Shown here piece by piece: positions 19,959 through 32,410 of a stretch of 64,000 nt of DNA; the stretch's first letter is position 1, and each line of letters opens with the position of its first letter. The position numbers and the translations under genes are program-made. The stretch is from assembly GCA_958450325.1 (NCBI GenBank), contig OY288250.1, forward strand, positions 55,566,898 to 55,630,897, written 5' to 3'. The notes under the pieces are model-generated. The model made no database searches and had not been told where the DNA came from. It worked only from the letters and a program-made list of their open reading frames with translations. The DNA comes from Agrostemma githago. Lineage: Eukaryota; Streptophyta; Magnoliopsida; Caryophyllales; Caryophyllaceae.

Positions 19959-21264
19959 GCTCTTAAGGGAGGCCTACAAGACCCATCCCATTCGGGATGG
20001 CCTCATCCCGTTCGGGATGAAGGAAGCATGAAGAGCGGCTACTGTGAGCCCATACCGATGGGGAAGGTCCTTCCCGACCGGGAAGGGTGGCCCATCCCGA
20101 TCGGGACCAACTCATCCCGACCGGGATGAGCCCAGTTCAGGCCCGTAATGCTCCTTTCTTCTCCTTTCATTTGGAACCCTATATATACTCTTCCCTTGTA
20201 TTGTAAAGGAGAGGCACTTCATATTAGACTAAACCCTAGATAATTTTAGCATAGATTAGCATAGATTAGTGTAGATTAGTCCTTAGATTATCGTTAATCT
20301 TAGATTAGTACTTGTAATTTGGGAATTCTTCAAGATCTCCACCAAGCTTGACAAACTTGGATGTGTGTTTTGGGTTTTTTCTCATTTATGCAAGTTTCCT
20401 TCTTCCTTTCATCTTGTTAGTAGGTATAATCTCCTCTTCCTTCTTCTTAATCTTGTTTTATCATTCAAGTTTGATCCTTTAGTTCTTGTTTAGTGTTTTG
20501 TTCATTGTTAGATTAGTTTCTTCATGTTTGTTTTGATTGTTGTTTTGATTCCTCTTGTTAGTGTTAATTCTAGATTAGATATGTTAGAGTAGTGTTCTTG
20601 CTAGGGTTAGTAAGGTGATTAGGGTGTTAAATGGATGATTAAGGGATTGTTGGAGATGTTGGTGGAAAATTTGGGTTTCCTCTTATATGATGCACATCAC
20701 ATGTTTGTTGAAATGCTTGATTGACTAAGTATGTACGAATGCTTGTTTTTTTCTTGCTTTTCTTTTGTGGGTGTTAGTTTGTTGTGGGTTCGGTCCCCTC
20801 ACTAAGTTGCGAGAGCCCGGTGAGGACGACCCCTAGGCCGGTCTAAGTAGCGAGAGCCCGGATTCGACCTAGGACCATAGCGCGCTAGAACCCCGTTTGT
20901 GTTGTGTATCGACGAGTTGGGTTTTAGGTGGAACCTCTAGGTGAGTCTAAGTTGCGAGAGCCCGGGCATCACCTAGATTACCCTACTACCTCCTTCACTT
21001 GTAGTTCTCCTTCGACCATTCCGTTACCCCTTTGACCCCGACCTAATCCTAGCCCGTTTCCTTTGATAGTTCTCTCGCTTTAGACCTAGATTAGCCTTAG
21101 TCTCCCCCACCTTAGAATAGTTTGTCTCGAACTTAGTCCTTGACCGTAGCATACCTTAGTCCGACCTCCCGTCCCTGTGGATTCGACCCGGCTTACCCTA
21201 GCTACCCACTAGGTATAGCCGGTTTTGTTTGACGGTTGGGATTCACGACAAATCCCACCCATCA
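19873..21264 (+). repeat. 5'-truncated LTR 1 inside element B
   Basis: Corresponds to 16480-17882 of the full LTR. The first ~230 bp are missing, but the dyad repeats, TATA box and the end next to the primer site remain. Could still act as a promoter for ORF copy 2. Confidence 0.9.
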
Positions 21265-21467
21265 AATTGGCGCCGTTGCCGGGGACGACGTAGTTTAGAC
21301 TTTTGTTTGCTTAGTTTTGGACTTTGTTCTTGATTTTGTGTTCTCTTCTCCTTGTGTATCTCCGTTTCTCTTCTTGTGTTACTCTCTCTTCCTAGTGCCT
21401 CAAAAGCACTAGGATACTAACGTTTGCTCAAGTGCTTCTAGCTCATCCTAGGTACCAAAGCAACGTT

Positions 21468-22712
21468 ATGGACATGGCTTATCCAAGCTACCATCAATCA
21501 TCACGAGACAACTATGGGGCGAATTACCAAAACCCACAACTTTACCAACCATATCAACCTCATCAACAATCTTATGAACCCTCTTCTTATGGTTATCAAG
21601 AAAGTTGTCAAGGATCATTCCAACATCCTAACAACTACCAAACACCCTCACATAACCCACAACCGCAAAATCCCAACTTTGAGACTTGTCAAATGATGGT
21701 TCAATTGCTTAAGAGCCAACAAGAGTCGATGACTCTATTGCAAAAGAATCAACAAGCGATGGTGGCTCAAATAATAGGGGTTAAAGAGGAGTTCAAGGCC
21801 CAAATAGAGGTGCAAGATGCTCGCATCAATGCACTCATGGCGCATATCACGATGTTGGCCGCTCGAACTCCGCAACATGTTGAGGAAGGTTCATTTAGGC
21901 AAGAAGGTCGGGTGCCTCCACAAGAAAGTCAACCCAACCTTGAAGCTACAAATGAAGAAGAGAGGGTCGAAGAGACCATTGTTGAGTGTTGCTTGGGAGG
22001 TGAAGATAGGGGTAGAGTAGAGGAAGTTGAGGCTTCAAGGGCCCATAATGAGGAGGGAGTTGAGCATGATTATCAAGATAGCTCCTGGGGAGCCAATGTA
22101 TTGGCTATAAAGTTGGATTTGTTTGATTTCCTTCGTGATGAACCGAATGGTGACAATCCAAACCCAAGTGAAGAGATCACCCCTCATGACCATTTTGACA
22201 AGGTGAGTGAAAAGGAGCGCAATACTTGGGAAAAAGAAGTAGATGCCTTGGAACTTGCTTTATATGGGAATTTGGAGGATCCTAAACCCTCCAATGAAGA
22301 AAACTTGATACCTTCTCCTCCTCTACCGCACTCGATGTCTAGCCCTTTGTCTTGTGAGACGGTTGATGAAGAGGATCCTTGTCGGGCGGTGGAAAGGAGT
22401 TCCACTCTCGACCCCGTAGAAGAAGCGACACCCGTAGGGTGTGATCTCCCACATCATGACACCGAGCACGATTCTAGACAACTATACCTACCGGATGGTC
22501 ATAATAGTCGTAGCTATGTTGGTTCCGAAGACCCGGAAGATCACGAGAACCCCGAGCTCGATGAAGATGATCGCTTCTTCCCTCCGACTTGGAAACTTTT
22601 GGGAGTGGCTAGGCCCGGCCATGTGAGCTTAATCGAAGACGTTGCTAGAGCATTTGACTTACTCCTTCGAGCTCTTGATGGCTATGGAGGCGTTGTTGGT
22701 GAGAGTAATTAG
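21468..22712 (+). CDS. Element B orphan protein, copy 2 (414 aa)
   Basis: Intact frame from ATG at 21468, nearly identical to copy 1. Differences include FKAQ, HITM and ITPHD. It shares HNSRSYVG and ARPGHVS with copy 1, not with copies 3 and 4. Truncated LTR 1 is upstream, junction 2 downstream. Confidence 0.8.
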   Translation: MDMAYPSYHQSSRDNYGANYQNPQLYQPYQPHQQSYEPSSYGYQESCQGSFQHPNNYQTPSHNPQPQNPNFETCQMMVQLLKSQQESMTLLQKNQQAMVAQIIGVKEEFKAQIEVQDARINALMAHITMLAARTPQHVEEGSFRQEGRVPPQESQPNLEATNEEERVEETIVECCLGGEDRGRVEEVEASRAHNEEGVEHDYQDSSWGANVLAIKLDLFDFLRDEPNGDNPNPSEEITPHDHFDKVSEKERNTWEKEVDALELALYGNLEDPKPSNEENLIPSPPLPHSMSSPLSCETVDEEDPCRAVERSSTLDPVEEATPVGCDLPHHDTEHDSRQLYLPDGHNSRSYVGSEDPEDHENPELDEDDRFFPPTWKLLGVARPGHVSLIEDVARAFDLLLRALDGYGGVVGESN

Positions 22713-23211
22713 TGTAAATATCTCTTCCCTCTCTTTTGTGCTTGTATTTGTGTTTATGTTTGTGTTTAGGACTTGTTAGTTTTTGTGGAATTCTTGTTTA
22801 TTTGGATTTTTGATGAGCGATGTGAGGGAGGGAATTTGATGTTGTATTTGAGTTCATTGTGATAGGTGTGAAGGAAAGGTGATACCTAGAGGAGAGTAGA
22901 TAATGATAGAGCTTGGATCGTGGGAATGGAAGTCGGTTTTTGAAGCTTCGATGAAGCTTTTGAGGTTTTGGGAGTCAAGAAGACCCATCCCGACCGGGAA
23001 GGAGACTTCCAGACCGGGAAGGGTATTCCATCACGACCGGGAAGGAGCCATCCCGATCGGGATGGTGGTGCCATTTTTCGAGGTTTCTGGAGTGGCTTCC
23101 CGACCGGGAAGGAGGCTTCCCGATCGGGAAGGGTTCATCATCCCGATCGGGACCATCCATCCCGACCGGGATGGTCTCTTTTCTCGTCTTTTGGCCTCTT
23201 CTTTGACCTCT

Positions 23212-23340
23212 TCTTTGGTCCCTCCTTGCCTCTCATGGGCTTCTCGTCGATTCTCGGGACCCAATCCCGAGCCACCGAGACCCGATCCCGAGTCCCGAGA
23301 ATCGACGAGAAGCCCATGAGAGGCAAGGAGGGACCAAAGA
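23212..23340. repeat. Fold-back junction 2: 49-bp perfect inverted repeat
   Basis: Arms 23212-23260 and 23292-23340, identical to junction 1. The breakpoint therefore arose once and was copied. Confidence 0.9.
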
Positions 23341-24646
23341 GCTCTTAAGGGAGGCCTACAAGACCCATCCCATTCGGGATGGCCTCATCCCGTTCGGGAT
23401 GAAGGAAGCATGAAGAGCGGCTACTGTGAGCCCATACCGATGGGGAAGGTCCTTCCCGACCGGGAAGGGTGGCCCATCCCGATCGGGACCAACTCATCCC
23501 GACCGGGATGAGCCCAGTTCAGGCCCGTAATGCTCCTTTCTTCTCCTTTCATTTGGAACCCTATATATACTCTTCCCTTGTATTGTAAAGGAGAGGCACT
23601 TCATATTAGACTAAACCCTAGATAATTTTAGCATAGATTAGCATAGATTAGTGTAGATTAGTCCTTAGATTATCGTTAATCTTAGATTAGTACTTGTAAT
23701 TTGGGAATTCTTCAAGATCTCCACCAAGCTTGACAAACTTGGATGTGTGTTTTGGGTTTTTTCTCATTTATGCAAGTTTCCTTCTTCCTTTCATCTTGTT
23801 AGTAGGTATAATCTCCTCTTCCTTCTTCTTAATCTTGTTTTATCATTCAAGTTTGATCCTTTAGTTCTTGTTTAGTGTTTTGTTCATTGTTAGATTAGTT
23901 TCTTCATGTTTGTTTTGATTGTTGTTTTGATTCCTCTTGTTAGTGTTAATTCTAGATTAGATATGTTAGAGTAGTGTTCTTGCTAGGGTTAGTAAGGTGA
24001 TTAGGGTGTTAAATGGATGATTAAGGGATTGTTGGAGATGTTGGTGGAAAATTTGGGTTTCCTCTTATATGATGCACATCACATGTTTGTTGAAATGCTT
24101 GATTGACTAAGTATGTACGAATGCTTGTTTTTTTCTTGCTTTTCTTTTGTGGGTGTTAGTTTGTTGTGGGTTCGGTCCCCTCACTAAGTTGCGAGAGCCC
24201 GGTGAGGACGACCCCTAGGTCGGTCTAAGTAGCGAGAGCCCGGATTCGACCTAGGACCATAGCGCGCTAGAACCCCGTTTGTGTTGTGTATCGACGAGTT
24301 GGGTTTTAGGTGGAACCTCTAGGTGAGTCTAAGTTGCGAGAGCCCGGGCATCACCTAGATTACCCTACTACCTCCTTCACTTGTAGTTCTCCTTCGACCA
24401 TTCCGTTACCCCTTTGACCCCGACCTAATCCTAGCCCGTTTCCTTTGATAGTTCTCTCGCTTTAGACCTAGATTAGCCTTAGTCTCCCCCACCTTAGAAT
24501 AGTTTGTCTCGAACTTAGTCCTTGACCGTAGCATACCTTAGTCCGACCTCCCGTCCCTGTGGATTCGACCCGGCTTACCCTAGCTACCCACTAGGTATAG
24601 CCGGTTTTGTTTGACGGTTGGGATTCACGACAAATCCCACCCATCA
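23255..24646 (+). repeat. 5'-truncated LTR 2 inside element B
   Basis: Same truncation as LTR 1 and almost identical to it. Confidence 0.9.
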
Positions 24647-24849
24647 AATTGGCGCCGTTGCCGGGGACGACGTAGTTTAGACTTTTGTTTGCTTAGTTTT
24701 GGACTTTGTTCTTGATTTTGTGTTCTCTTCTCCTTGTGTATCTCCGTTTCTCTTCTTGTGTTACTCTCTCTTCCTAGTGCCTCAAAAGCACTAGGATACT
24801 AACGTTTGCTCAAGTGCTTCTAGCTCATCCTAGGTACCAAAGCAACGTT

Positions 24850-26094
24850 ATGGACATGGCTTATCCAAGCTACCATCAATCATCACGAGACAACTATGGG
24901 GCGAATTACCAAAACCCACAACTTTACCAACCATATCAACCTCATCAACAATCTTATGAACCCTCTTCTTATGGTTATCAAGAAAGTTGTCAAGGATCAT
25001 TCCAACATCCTAACAACTACCAAACACCCTCACATAACCCACAACCGCAAAATCCCAACTTTGAGACTTGTCAAATGATGGTTCAATTGCTTAAGAGCCA
25101 ACAAGAGTCGATGACTCTATTGCAAAAGAATCAACAAGCGATGGTGGCTCAAATAATAGGGGTTAAAGAGGAGTTCAAGGCCCAAATAGAGGTGCAAGAT
25201 GCTCGCATCAATGCACTCATGGCGCATATCACGATGTTGGCCGCTCGAACTCCGCAACATGTTGAGGAAGGTTCATTTAGGCAAGAAGGTCGGGTGCCTC
25301 CACAAGAAAGTCAACCCAACCTTGAAGCTACAAATGAAGAAGAGAGGGTCGAAGAGACCATTGTTGAGTGTTGCTTGGGAGGTGAAGATAGGGGTAGAGT
25401 AGAGGAAGTTGAGGCTTCAAGGGCCCATAATGAGGAGGGAGTTGAGCATGATTATCAAGATAGCTCCTGGGGAGCCAATGTATTGGCTATAAAGTTGGAT
25501 TTGTTTGATTTCCTTCGTGATGAACCGAATGGTGACAATCCAAACCCAAGTGAAGAGATCACCCCTCATGACCATTTTGACAAGGTGAGTGAAAAGGAGC
25601 GCAATACTTGGGAAAAAGAAGTAGATGCCTTGGAACTTGCTTTATATGGGAATTTGGAGGATCCTAAACCCTCCAATGAAGAAAACTTGATACCTTCTCC
25701 TCCTCTACCGCACTCGATGTCTAGCCCTTTGTCTTGTGAGACGGTTGATGAAGAGGATCCTTGTAGGGCGGTGGAAAGGAGTTCCACTCTCGACCCCGTT
25801 GAAGAAGCGACACCCGTAGGGTGTGATCTCCCACATCATGACACCGAGCACGATTCTAGACCACTATACCTACCGGATGGTCATAAGAGTCGTAGCTATG
25901 TTGGTTCCGAAGACCCGGAAGATCACGAGAACCCCGAGCTCGATGAAGATGATCGCTTCTTCCCTCCGACTTGGAAACTTTTGGGAGTGGCTAGGCTCGG
26001 CCATGTGAGCTTAATCGAAGACGTTGCTAGAGCATTTGACTTACTCCTTCGAGCTCTTGATGGCTATGGAGGCGTTGTTGGTGAGATTAATTAG
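24850..26094 (+). CDS. Element B orphan protein, copy 3 (414 aa)
   Basis: Intact frame. Shares HKSRSYVG and ARLGHVS with copy 4 and ends GEIN instead of GESN. Upstream LTR 2 resembles LTR 1, so the left and right halves of this unit have different affinities. Confidence 0.8.
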   Translation: MDMAYPSYHQSSRDNYGANYQNPQLYQPYQPHQQSYEPSSYGYQESCQGSFQHPNNYQTPSHNPQPQNPNFETCQMMVQLLKSQQESMTLLQKNQQAMVAQIIGVKEEFKAQIEVQDARINALMAHITMLAARTPQHVEEGSFRQEGRVPPQESQPNLEATNEEERVEETIVECCLGGEDRGRVEEVEASRAHNEEGVEHDYQDSSWGANVLAIKLDLFDFLRDEPNGDNPNPSEEITPHDHFDKVSEKERNTWEKEVDALELALYGNLEDPKPSNEENLIPSPPLPHSMSSPLSCETVDEEDPCRAVERSSTLDPVEEATPVGCDLPHHDTEHDSRPLYLPDGHKSRSYVGSEDPEDHENPELDEDDRFFPPTWKLLGVARLGHVSLIEDVARAFDLLLRALDGYGGVVGEIN

Positions 26095-26573
26095 TGTAAA
26101 TATCTCTTCCCTCTCTTTTGTGCTTGTATTTGTGTTTATGTTTGTGTTTAGGACTTGTTAGTTTTTGTAGAATTCTTGTTTATTTGGATTTTTGATGAGC
26201 GATGTGAGGGAGGGAATTTGATGTTTTATTTGAGTTCATTATGATAGGTGTGAAGGAAAGGTGATACCTAGAGGAGAGTAGATAATGATAGAGCTTGGAT
26301 CGTGGGAATGGAAGTCGGTTTTTGAAGCTTCGATGAAGCTTTTGAGGTTTTGGGAGTCAAGAAGACCCATCCCGACCGGGAAGGAGACTTCCCGACCGGG
26401 AAGGGTATTCCATCCCGACCGGGAAGGAGCCGTCCCGATCGGGATGGTGGTGCCATTTTTCGAGGTTTCTGGAGTGGCTTCCCGATCGGGAAGGGTTCAT
26501 CATCCCGATCGGGACCATCCATCCCGACCGGGATGGTCTCTTTTCTCCTCTTTTGGCCTCTTCTTTGACCTCT

Positions 26574-26702
26574 TCTTTGGTCCCTCCTTGCCTCTCATGG
26601 GCTTCTCGTCGATTCTCGGGACCCAATCCCGAGCCACCAAGACCCGATCCCGAGTCCCGAGAATCGACGAGAAGCCCATGAGAGGCAAGGAGGGACCAAA
26701 GA
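26574..26702. repeat. Fold-back junction 3: 49-bp inverted repeat
   Basis: Arms 26574-26622 and 26654-26702, the same breakpoint as junctions 1 and 2, with one spacer difference (CCACCAAGACC). Confidence 0.9.
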
Positions 26703-28010
26703 GCTCTTAAGGGAGGCCTACAAAGACCCATCCCATTCGGGATGGCCTCATCCCGTTCGGGATGAAGGAAGCATGAAGAGCGGCTACTGTGAGCCCATAC
26801 TGATCGGGAAGGTCCTTCCCGACCGGGAAGGGTGGCCCATCCCGATCGGGACCAACTCATCCCGACCGGGATGAGCCCAGTTCAGGCCCGTGAATGCTCC
26901 TTTCTTCTCCTTTCATTTGGAACCCTATATATACTCTTCCCTTGTATTGTAAAGGAGAGGCACTTCATATTAGACTAAACCCTAGATAATTTTAGCATAG
27001 ATTAGCATAGATTAGTGTAGATTAGTCCTTAGATTATCGTTAATCTTAGATTAGTACTTGTAATTTGGGAATTCTTCAAGATCTCCACCAAGCTTAACAA
27101 ACTTGGATGTATGTTTTGGGTTTTTCTCATTTATGCAAGTTTCCTTCTTCCTTTCATCTTGTTAGTAGGTATAATCTCCTCTTCCTTCTTCTTAATCTTG
27201 TTTTTATCATTCAAGTTTGATCCTTTAGTTCTTGTTTAGTGTTTTGTTCATTGTTAGATTAGTTTCTTCATGTTTGTTTTGATTGTTGTTTTGATTCCTC
27301 TTGTTAGTGTTAATTCTAGATTAGATATGTTAGAGTAGTGTTCTTGCTAGGGTTAGTAAGGTGATTAGGGTGTTAATTGGATGATTAAGGGATTGTTGGA
27401 GATGTTGGTGGAAAATTTGGGTTTCCTCTTATATGATGCACATCACATGTTTGTTGAAATGCTTGATTGACTAAGTATGTACGAATGCTTGTTTTTTTCT
27501 TGCTTTTCTTTTGTGGGTGTTAGTTTGTTGTGGGTTCGGTCCCCTCACTAAGTTGCGAGAGCCCGGTGAGGACGACCCCTAGGCCGGTCTAAGTAGCGAG
27601 AGCCCGGATTCGACCTAGGACCATAGCGCGCTAGAACCCCGTTTGTGTTGTGTATCGACGAGTTGGGTTTTAGGTGGAACCTCTAGGTGAGTCTAAGTTG
27701 CGAGAGCCCGGGCATCACCTAGATTACCCTACTACCTCCTTCACCTGTAGTTCTCCTTCGACCATTCCGTTACCCCTTTGACCCCGACCTAATCCTAGCC
27801 CGTTTCCTTTGATAGTTCTCTCGCTTTAGACCTAGATTAGCCTTAGTCTCCCCCACCTTAGAATAGTTTGTCTCGAACTTAGTCCTTGACCGTAGCATAC
27901 CTTAGTCCGACCTACCGTCCCTTTGGATTCGACCCGACTTACCCTAGCTACCCACTAGGTATAGCCGGTTTTGTTTGACGGTTGGGATTCACGACAAATC
28001 CCACCCATCA
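26617..28010 (+). repeat. 5'-truncated LTR 3 inside element B
   Basis: Same truncation. In several places (GTTAATTGGATG, ACCGTCCCTTTGG) it matches the full 5' LTR rather than LTRs 1 and 2, pointing to mosaic history. Confidence 0.9.
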
Positions 28011-28213
28011 AATTGGCGCCGTTGCCGGGGACGACGTAGTTTAGACTTTTGTTTGCTTAGTTTTGGACTTTGTTCTTGATTTTGTGTTCTCTTCTCCTTG
28101 TGTATCTCCGTTTCTCTTCTTGTGTTACTTTCTCTTCCTAGTGCCTCAAAAGCACTAGGATACTAACGTTTGCTCAAGTGCTTCTAGCTCATCCTAGGTA
28201 CCAAAGCAACGTT

Positions 28214-29458
28214 ATGGACATGGCTTATCCAAGCTACCATCAATCATCACGAGACAACTATGGGGCGAATTACCAAAACCCACAACTTTACCAACCATAT
28301 CAACCTCATCAACAATCTTATGAACCCTCTTCTTATGGTTATCAAGAAAGTTGTCAAGGATCATTCCAACATCCTAACAACTACCAAACACCCTCACATA
28401 ACCCACAACCGCAAAATCCCAACTTTGAGACTTGTCAAATGATGGTTCAATTGCTTAAGAGCCAACAAGAGTCGATGACTCTATTGCAAAAGAATCAACA
28501 AGCGATGGTGGCTCAAATAATAGGGGTTAAAGAGGAGTTCAAGGCCCAAATAGAGGTGCAAGATGCTCGCATCAATGCACTCATGGCGCATATCACGATG
28601 TTGGCCGCTCGAACTCCGCAACATGTTGAGGAAGGTTCATTTAGGCAAGAAGGTCGGGTGCCTCCACAAGAAAGTCAACCCAACCTTGAAGCTACAAATG
28701 AAGAAGAGAGGGTCGAAGAGACCATTGTTGAGTGTTGCTTGGGCGGTGAAGATAGGGGTAGAGTAGAGGAAGTTGAGGCTTCAAGGGCCCATAATGAGGA
28801 GGGAGTTGAGCATGATTATCAAGATAGCTCCTGGGGAGCCAATGTATTGGCTATAAAGTTGGATTTGTTTGATTTCCTTCGTGATGAACCGAATGGTGAC
28901 AATCCAAACCCAAGTGAAGAGATCACCCCTCATGACCATTTTGACAAGGTGAGTGAAAAGGAGTGCAATACTTGGGAAAAAGAAGTAGATGCCTTGGAAC
29001 TTGCTTTGTATGGGAATTTGGAGGATCCTAAACCCTCCAATGAAGAAAACTTGATACCTTCTCCTCCTCTACCGCACTCGATGTCTAGCCCTTTGTCTTG
29101 TGAGACGGTTGATGAAGAGGATCCTTGTAGGGCGGTGGAAAGGAGTTCCACTCTCGACCCCGTTGAAGAAGCGACACCCGTAGGGTGTGATCTCCCACAT
29201 CATGACACCGAGCACGATTCTAGACCACTATACCTACCGGATGGTCATAAGAGTCGTAGCTATGTTGGTTCCGAAGACCCGGAAGATCACGAGAACCCCG
29301 AGCTCGATGAAGATGATCGCTTCTTCCCTCCGACTTGGAAACTTTTGGGAGTGGCTAGGCTCGGCCATGTGAGCTTAATCGAAGACGTTGCTAGAGCATT
29401 TGACTTACTCCTTCGAGCTCTTGATGGCTATGGAGGCGTTGTTGGTGAGAGTAATTAG
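28214..29458 (+). CDS. Element B orphan protein, copy 4 (414 aa)
   Basis: Intact frame; one Arg-to-Cys change (EKECNTW). This copy alone is followed by the complete 3' internal region, so it represents the ancestral layout of the element. Confidence 0.8.
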   Translation: MDMAYPSYHQSSRDNYGANYQNPQLYQPYQPHQQSYEPSSYGYQESCQGSFQHPNNYQTPSHNPQPQNPNFETCQMMVQLLKSQQESMTLLQKNQQAMVAQIIGVKEEFKAQIEVQDARINALMAHITMLAARTPQHVEEGSFRQEGRVPPQESQPNLEATNEEERVEETIVECCLGGEDRGRVEEVEASRAHNEEGVEHDYQDSSWGANVLAIKLDLFDFLRDEPNGDNPNPSEEITPHDHFDKVSEKECNTWEKEVDALELALYGNLEDPKPSNEENLIPSPPLPHSMSSPLSCETVDEEDPCRAVERSSTLDPVEEATPVGCDLPHHDTEHDSRPLYLPDGHKSRSYVGSEDPEDHENPELDEDDRFFPPTWKLLGVARLGHVSLIEDVARAFDLLLRALDGYGGVVGESN

Positions 29459-32394
29459 TGTAAATATCTCTTCCCTCTCTTTTGTGCTTGTATTTGTGTT
29501 TATGTTTGTGTTTAGGACTTGTTAGTTTTTGTGGAATTCTTGTTTATTTGGATTTTTGATGAGCGATGTGAGGGAGGGAATTTGATGTTGTATTTGAGTT
29601 CATTGTAATAGGTGTGAAGGAAAGGTGATACCTAGAGGAGAGTAGATAATGATAGAGCTTGTATCATGGTAATGGAAGTCGGTTTTTGAAGCTTCGATGA
29701 AGCTTTTGAGGTTTTGGGAGTCAAGAAGACCCATCCCGACTGGGAAGGGTATTCCATCCCGACCGGGAAGGAGCCGTCCCGATCGGGATGGTGGTGCCAT
29801 TTTTCGAGGTTTCTGGAGTGGCTTCCCGACCGGGAAGGAGGCTTCCCGATCGGGAAGGGTTCATCATCCCGATCGGGACCATCCATCCCGACCTGGATGG
29901 TCTCTTTTCTCCTCTTTTGGCCTCTTCTTTGACATTTGAGCCCACCCAACCATTGTATACCCCCACCCAACCTCCCTACCCATCCTTGCTCATATCATAT
30001 AACCCTTACACTTCATTTACATACCCTCACCTCGTTTCTCTTCCCTTTACACCGAGTTTCACATCGAATCCCACTCCCCTCACACCATTACTACCTTAAC
30101 CATGCGTACTTATCGCGTTTGAAGAGGAATAGCAATGATTAAGACAAGCAAGTGCCTATATTGATCTACGAGACGATGGAGCGAGTGAGTTGCTATCCTA
30201 TTGGTACGGTAACTATCCTTTCTTTTCCGTCTTTTATTGCTTGTTTTCCTTTGTTTACTCCCCTTCCCCTTGTACACTTTTGTGTCATGGTGGCCTTCGA
30301 GGCCTTGGTATATGGTTGCTCCCGACCCTCGATGATGTGATTACATCGAGGGCCACTTTCAAAATCCAAATTTTTCAAGTTTTTCACTTTCTTTTTTTAG
30401 GACTTAGTCGGATTTAGGCGGAATCCGGGCTAGGTGACTTGATTACACCTAGCCCTCCCCTCCCATTTCCTTTTATTTCCTTCTTTTTATTTTCTTCCCC
30501 CTTCCATATCTTTTCTTGTCTCGGCCCATGGTGACTTGATTACACCCCGGCCGGACACCTTCTACCCTTTTTCTTCACTTTATTTTTTTATTTTTAGCCT
30601 TATTTTCGTAGTTTCTTTTCTTTTTCTTTTGTCTCTCCGCACCCTACGATCGAGCATGAGGACATGGCTCGATTTAAGTGTGGGGGAGCGATATTCTAGT
30701 ATAGTTTAGTTTATTTTCTTAGTTTTTTCGAAAAAATCTTTAAAAACCATAAAAATTTGAAAACAATTTCACAAAAATCAAAAAGATTTTTCTTTTGTGT
30801 GTTTTCCTTTTGTGTCTTTGTTTTGTTTTGTGTGTTTGCCCTCTTTTCCTTATAGGTTGCTTAAATCGCCGCTAATTTTGGAGAGCTTTCATGATGTCCG
30901 GTAACATCTTCTATCCCTTTTTTCCTTCTTTGTCTCTTGCGGAGTTCGGAGAAAGTTGTGTTGAGGTGTGCTCGGGTGGAGCTTGTACATACTTGCGGTT
31001 AATTTGGTGATTTGTTTGGAAGATAGGGGTGGTGTTTGCTTTGTTTATGTGTTGTTTCTCCTTGTTTGCTTTTTCTTTCACTTTCGTCATGTCTTCGTCT
31101 TATGTTGTGTTAGTTGTGACTTGTGTGTGTAAACCGTTTTCGAAAACCCGGTTTAGAGGCTAGTGTGCGAGTGTTTACTTTCCTTTCCTAGTTGTATAAA
31201 TCGAGTCTTGGACTTTAGTCTAGTAGAATGACCCTAAATCAATGATTCCGTTGGTCCTTTACCTTGAGTCCACCTAGCTTACTAGGGATTTACTACGGGA
31301 TTTGCATTTTGACCATTATGACCACCCACGGTGTGAAAAGGCCTTGGTTACCGAGTCTCGTCCCTTAGGGACCGTGTTTGGGATCGTTTGATTAGTCCAA
31401 GTTCTCCCCTTTTGTGAGTATGAAGGGAAGACGTCGTCCCGACATACCCATTTCCCTACTTCCTACACAAATCTACACAATAAAAATGCAATTTGTTGAT
31501 CTCTCTTTCTTATTACTAAGGAATGCCAAAAAAAAAAAGCAAAGCCGAATCAAGCCAAAAGGGGCTAAGAAAAGAAAATGAAAGAAATGAAAGAAACAAA
31601 AGAATGAAGAAAATGAAAAGACACAAAAGCCAAAAAGAAAATAGAAAAGAAGAAAAAGAATGGCATGGCAAAACAAAGAGAAAAATGCAAAAGAAGAAAG
31701 AAAATGCCAAAAGAAAACCCGTCTCACAAAAAGAAATCCTCACGAAAATAAGCCTGTTTCCTACTTTTGCCGTGAAGAGCCTACCAAAGGACCGAGTCCC
31801 GAGGAAGGATGATAGCGGCATTAGTCGGTCTTCCCTCATTTTGCATATTTTCACCTTTTTACTTGGACTAGTTAGGCGGTTTCGGACACGGGACGACCCT
31901 CTTGGCTCACGCTAAAGGGGGCGGGGTCTCACTTACCTACAGTGTCGACTAACACCGTGGTTGCTCACTTTTGCACTCCGCCGATCGTCCCGTAGTACGT
32001 TTTTAGAAAGTTAGGAGGACCTAGGTAAGTTACCAACGCTTTTGTTGCTTTATCGTCATACTATTAGGGTTTAGTTCACCTTGATTTGTATGTCTAGCTT
32101 GGGAACGTTGCCACTTACCTCGAGTCCTAAATCGGTGTTTCATTCACCGCTTTTTGAGGGAAGCGGTATTTCTTTTGTTTTGGGTGCAACCGATTATGTG
32201 TTTGGTTGTGTGTTCGTTTGTTTGTGTGTTTAGTGTCCGGTTGCATCCACAGTTTTATCGCAAGACCCAACTTGCCTTGCGGAGTGCACTTGTCCTCTAA
32301 GTGCACTCGCGTGAGTTGAAGGGGCGTAGGGTGCGCTAATACCCATTCGGTTAGTGTAGTGGTTAGTATGTGCTTACTCGAGGGCGAGTAAGGG
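29459..32394 (+). other. Complete 3' non-coding region of element B
   Basis: Holds a dyad cluster (about 29730-29900), the post-ORF hairpin at 30324-30354 (GACCCTCGATG and CATCGAGGGCC, one mismatch), the internal polypurine copy at 30674-30688, a conserved block at 31200-31400, a purine-rich tract at 31555-31710 and the small hairpin at 32373-32392. No credible ORF. Confidence 0.65.
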
Positions 32395-32409
32395 TTAAGT
32401 GTAGGGGAG
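32395..32409 (+). other. 3' polypurine tract of element B
   Basis: TTAAGTGTAGGGGAG, one base changed from the A and C versions, directly before the 3' LTR. Confidence 0.8.
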
Positions 32410-32410
32410 T

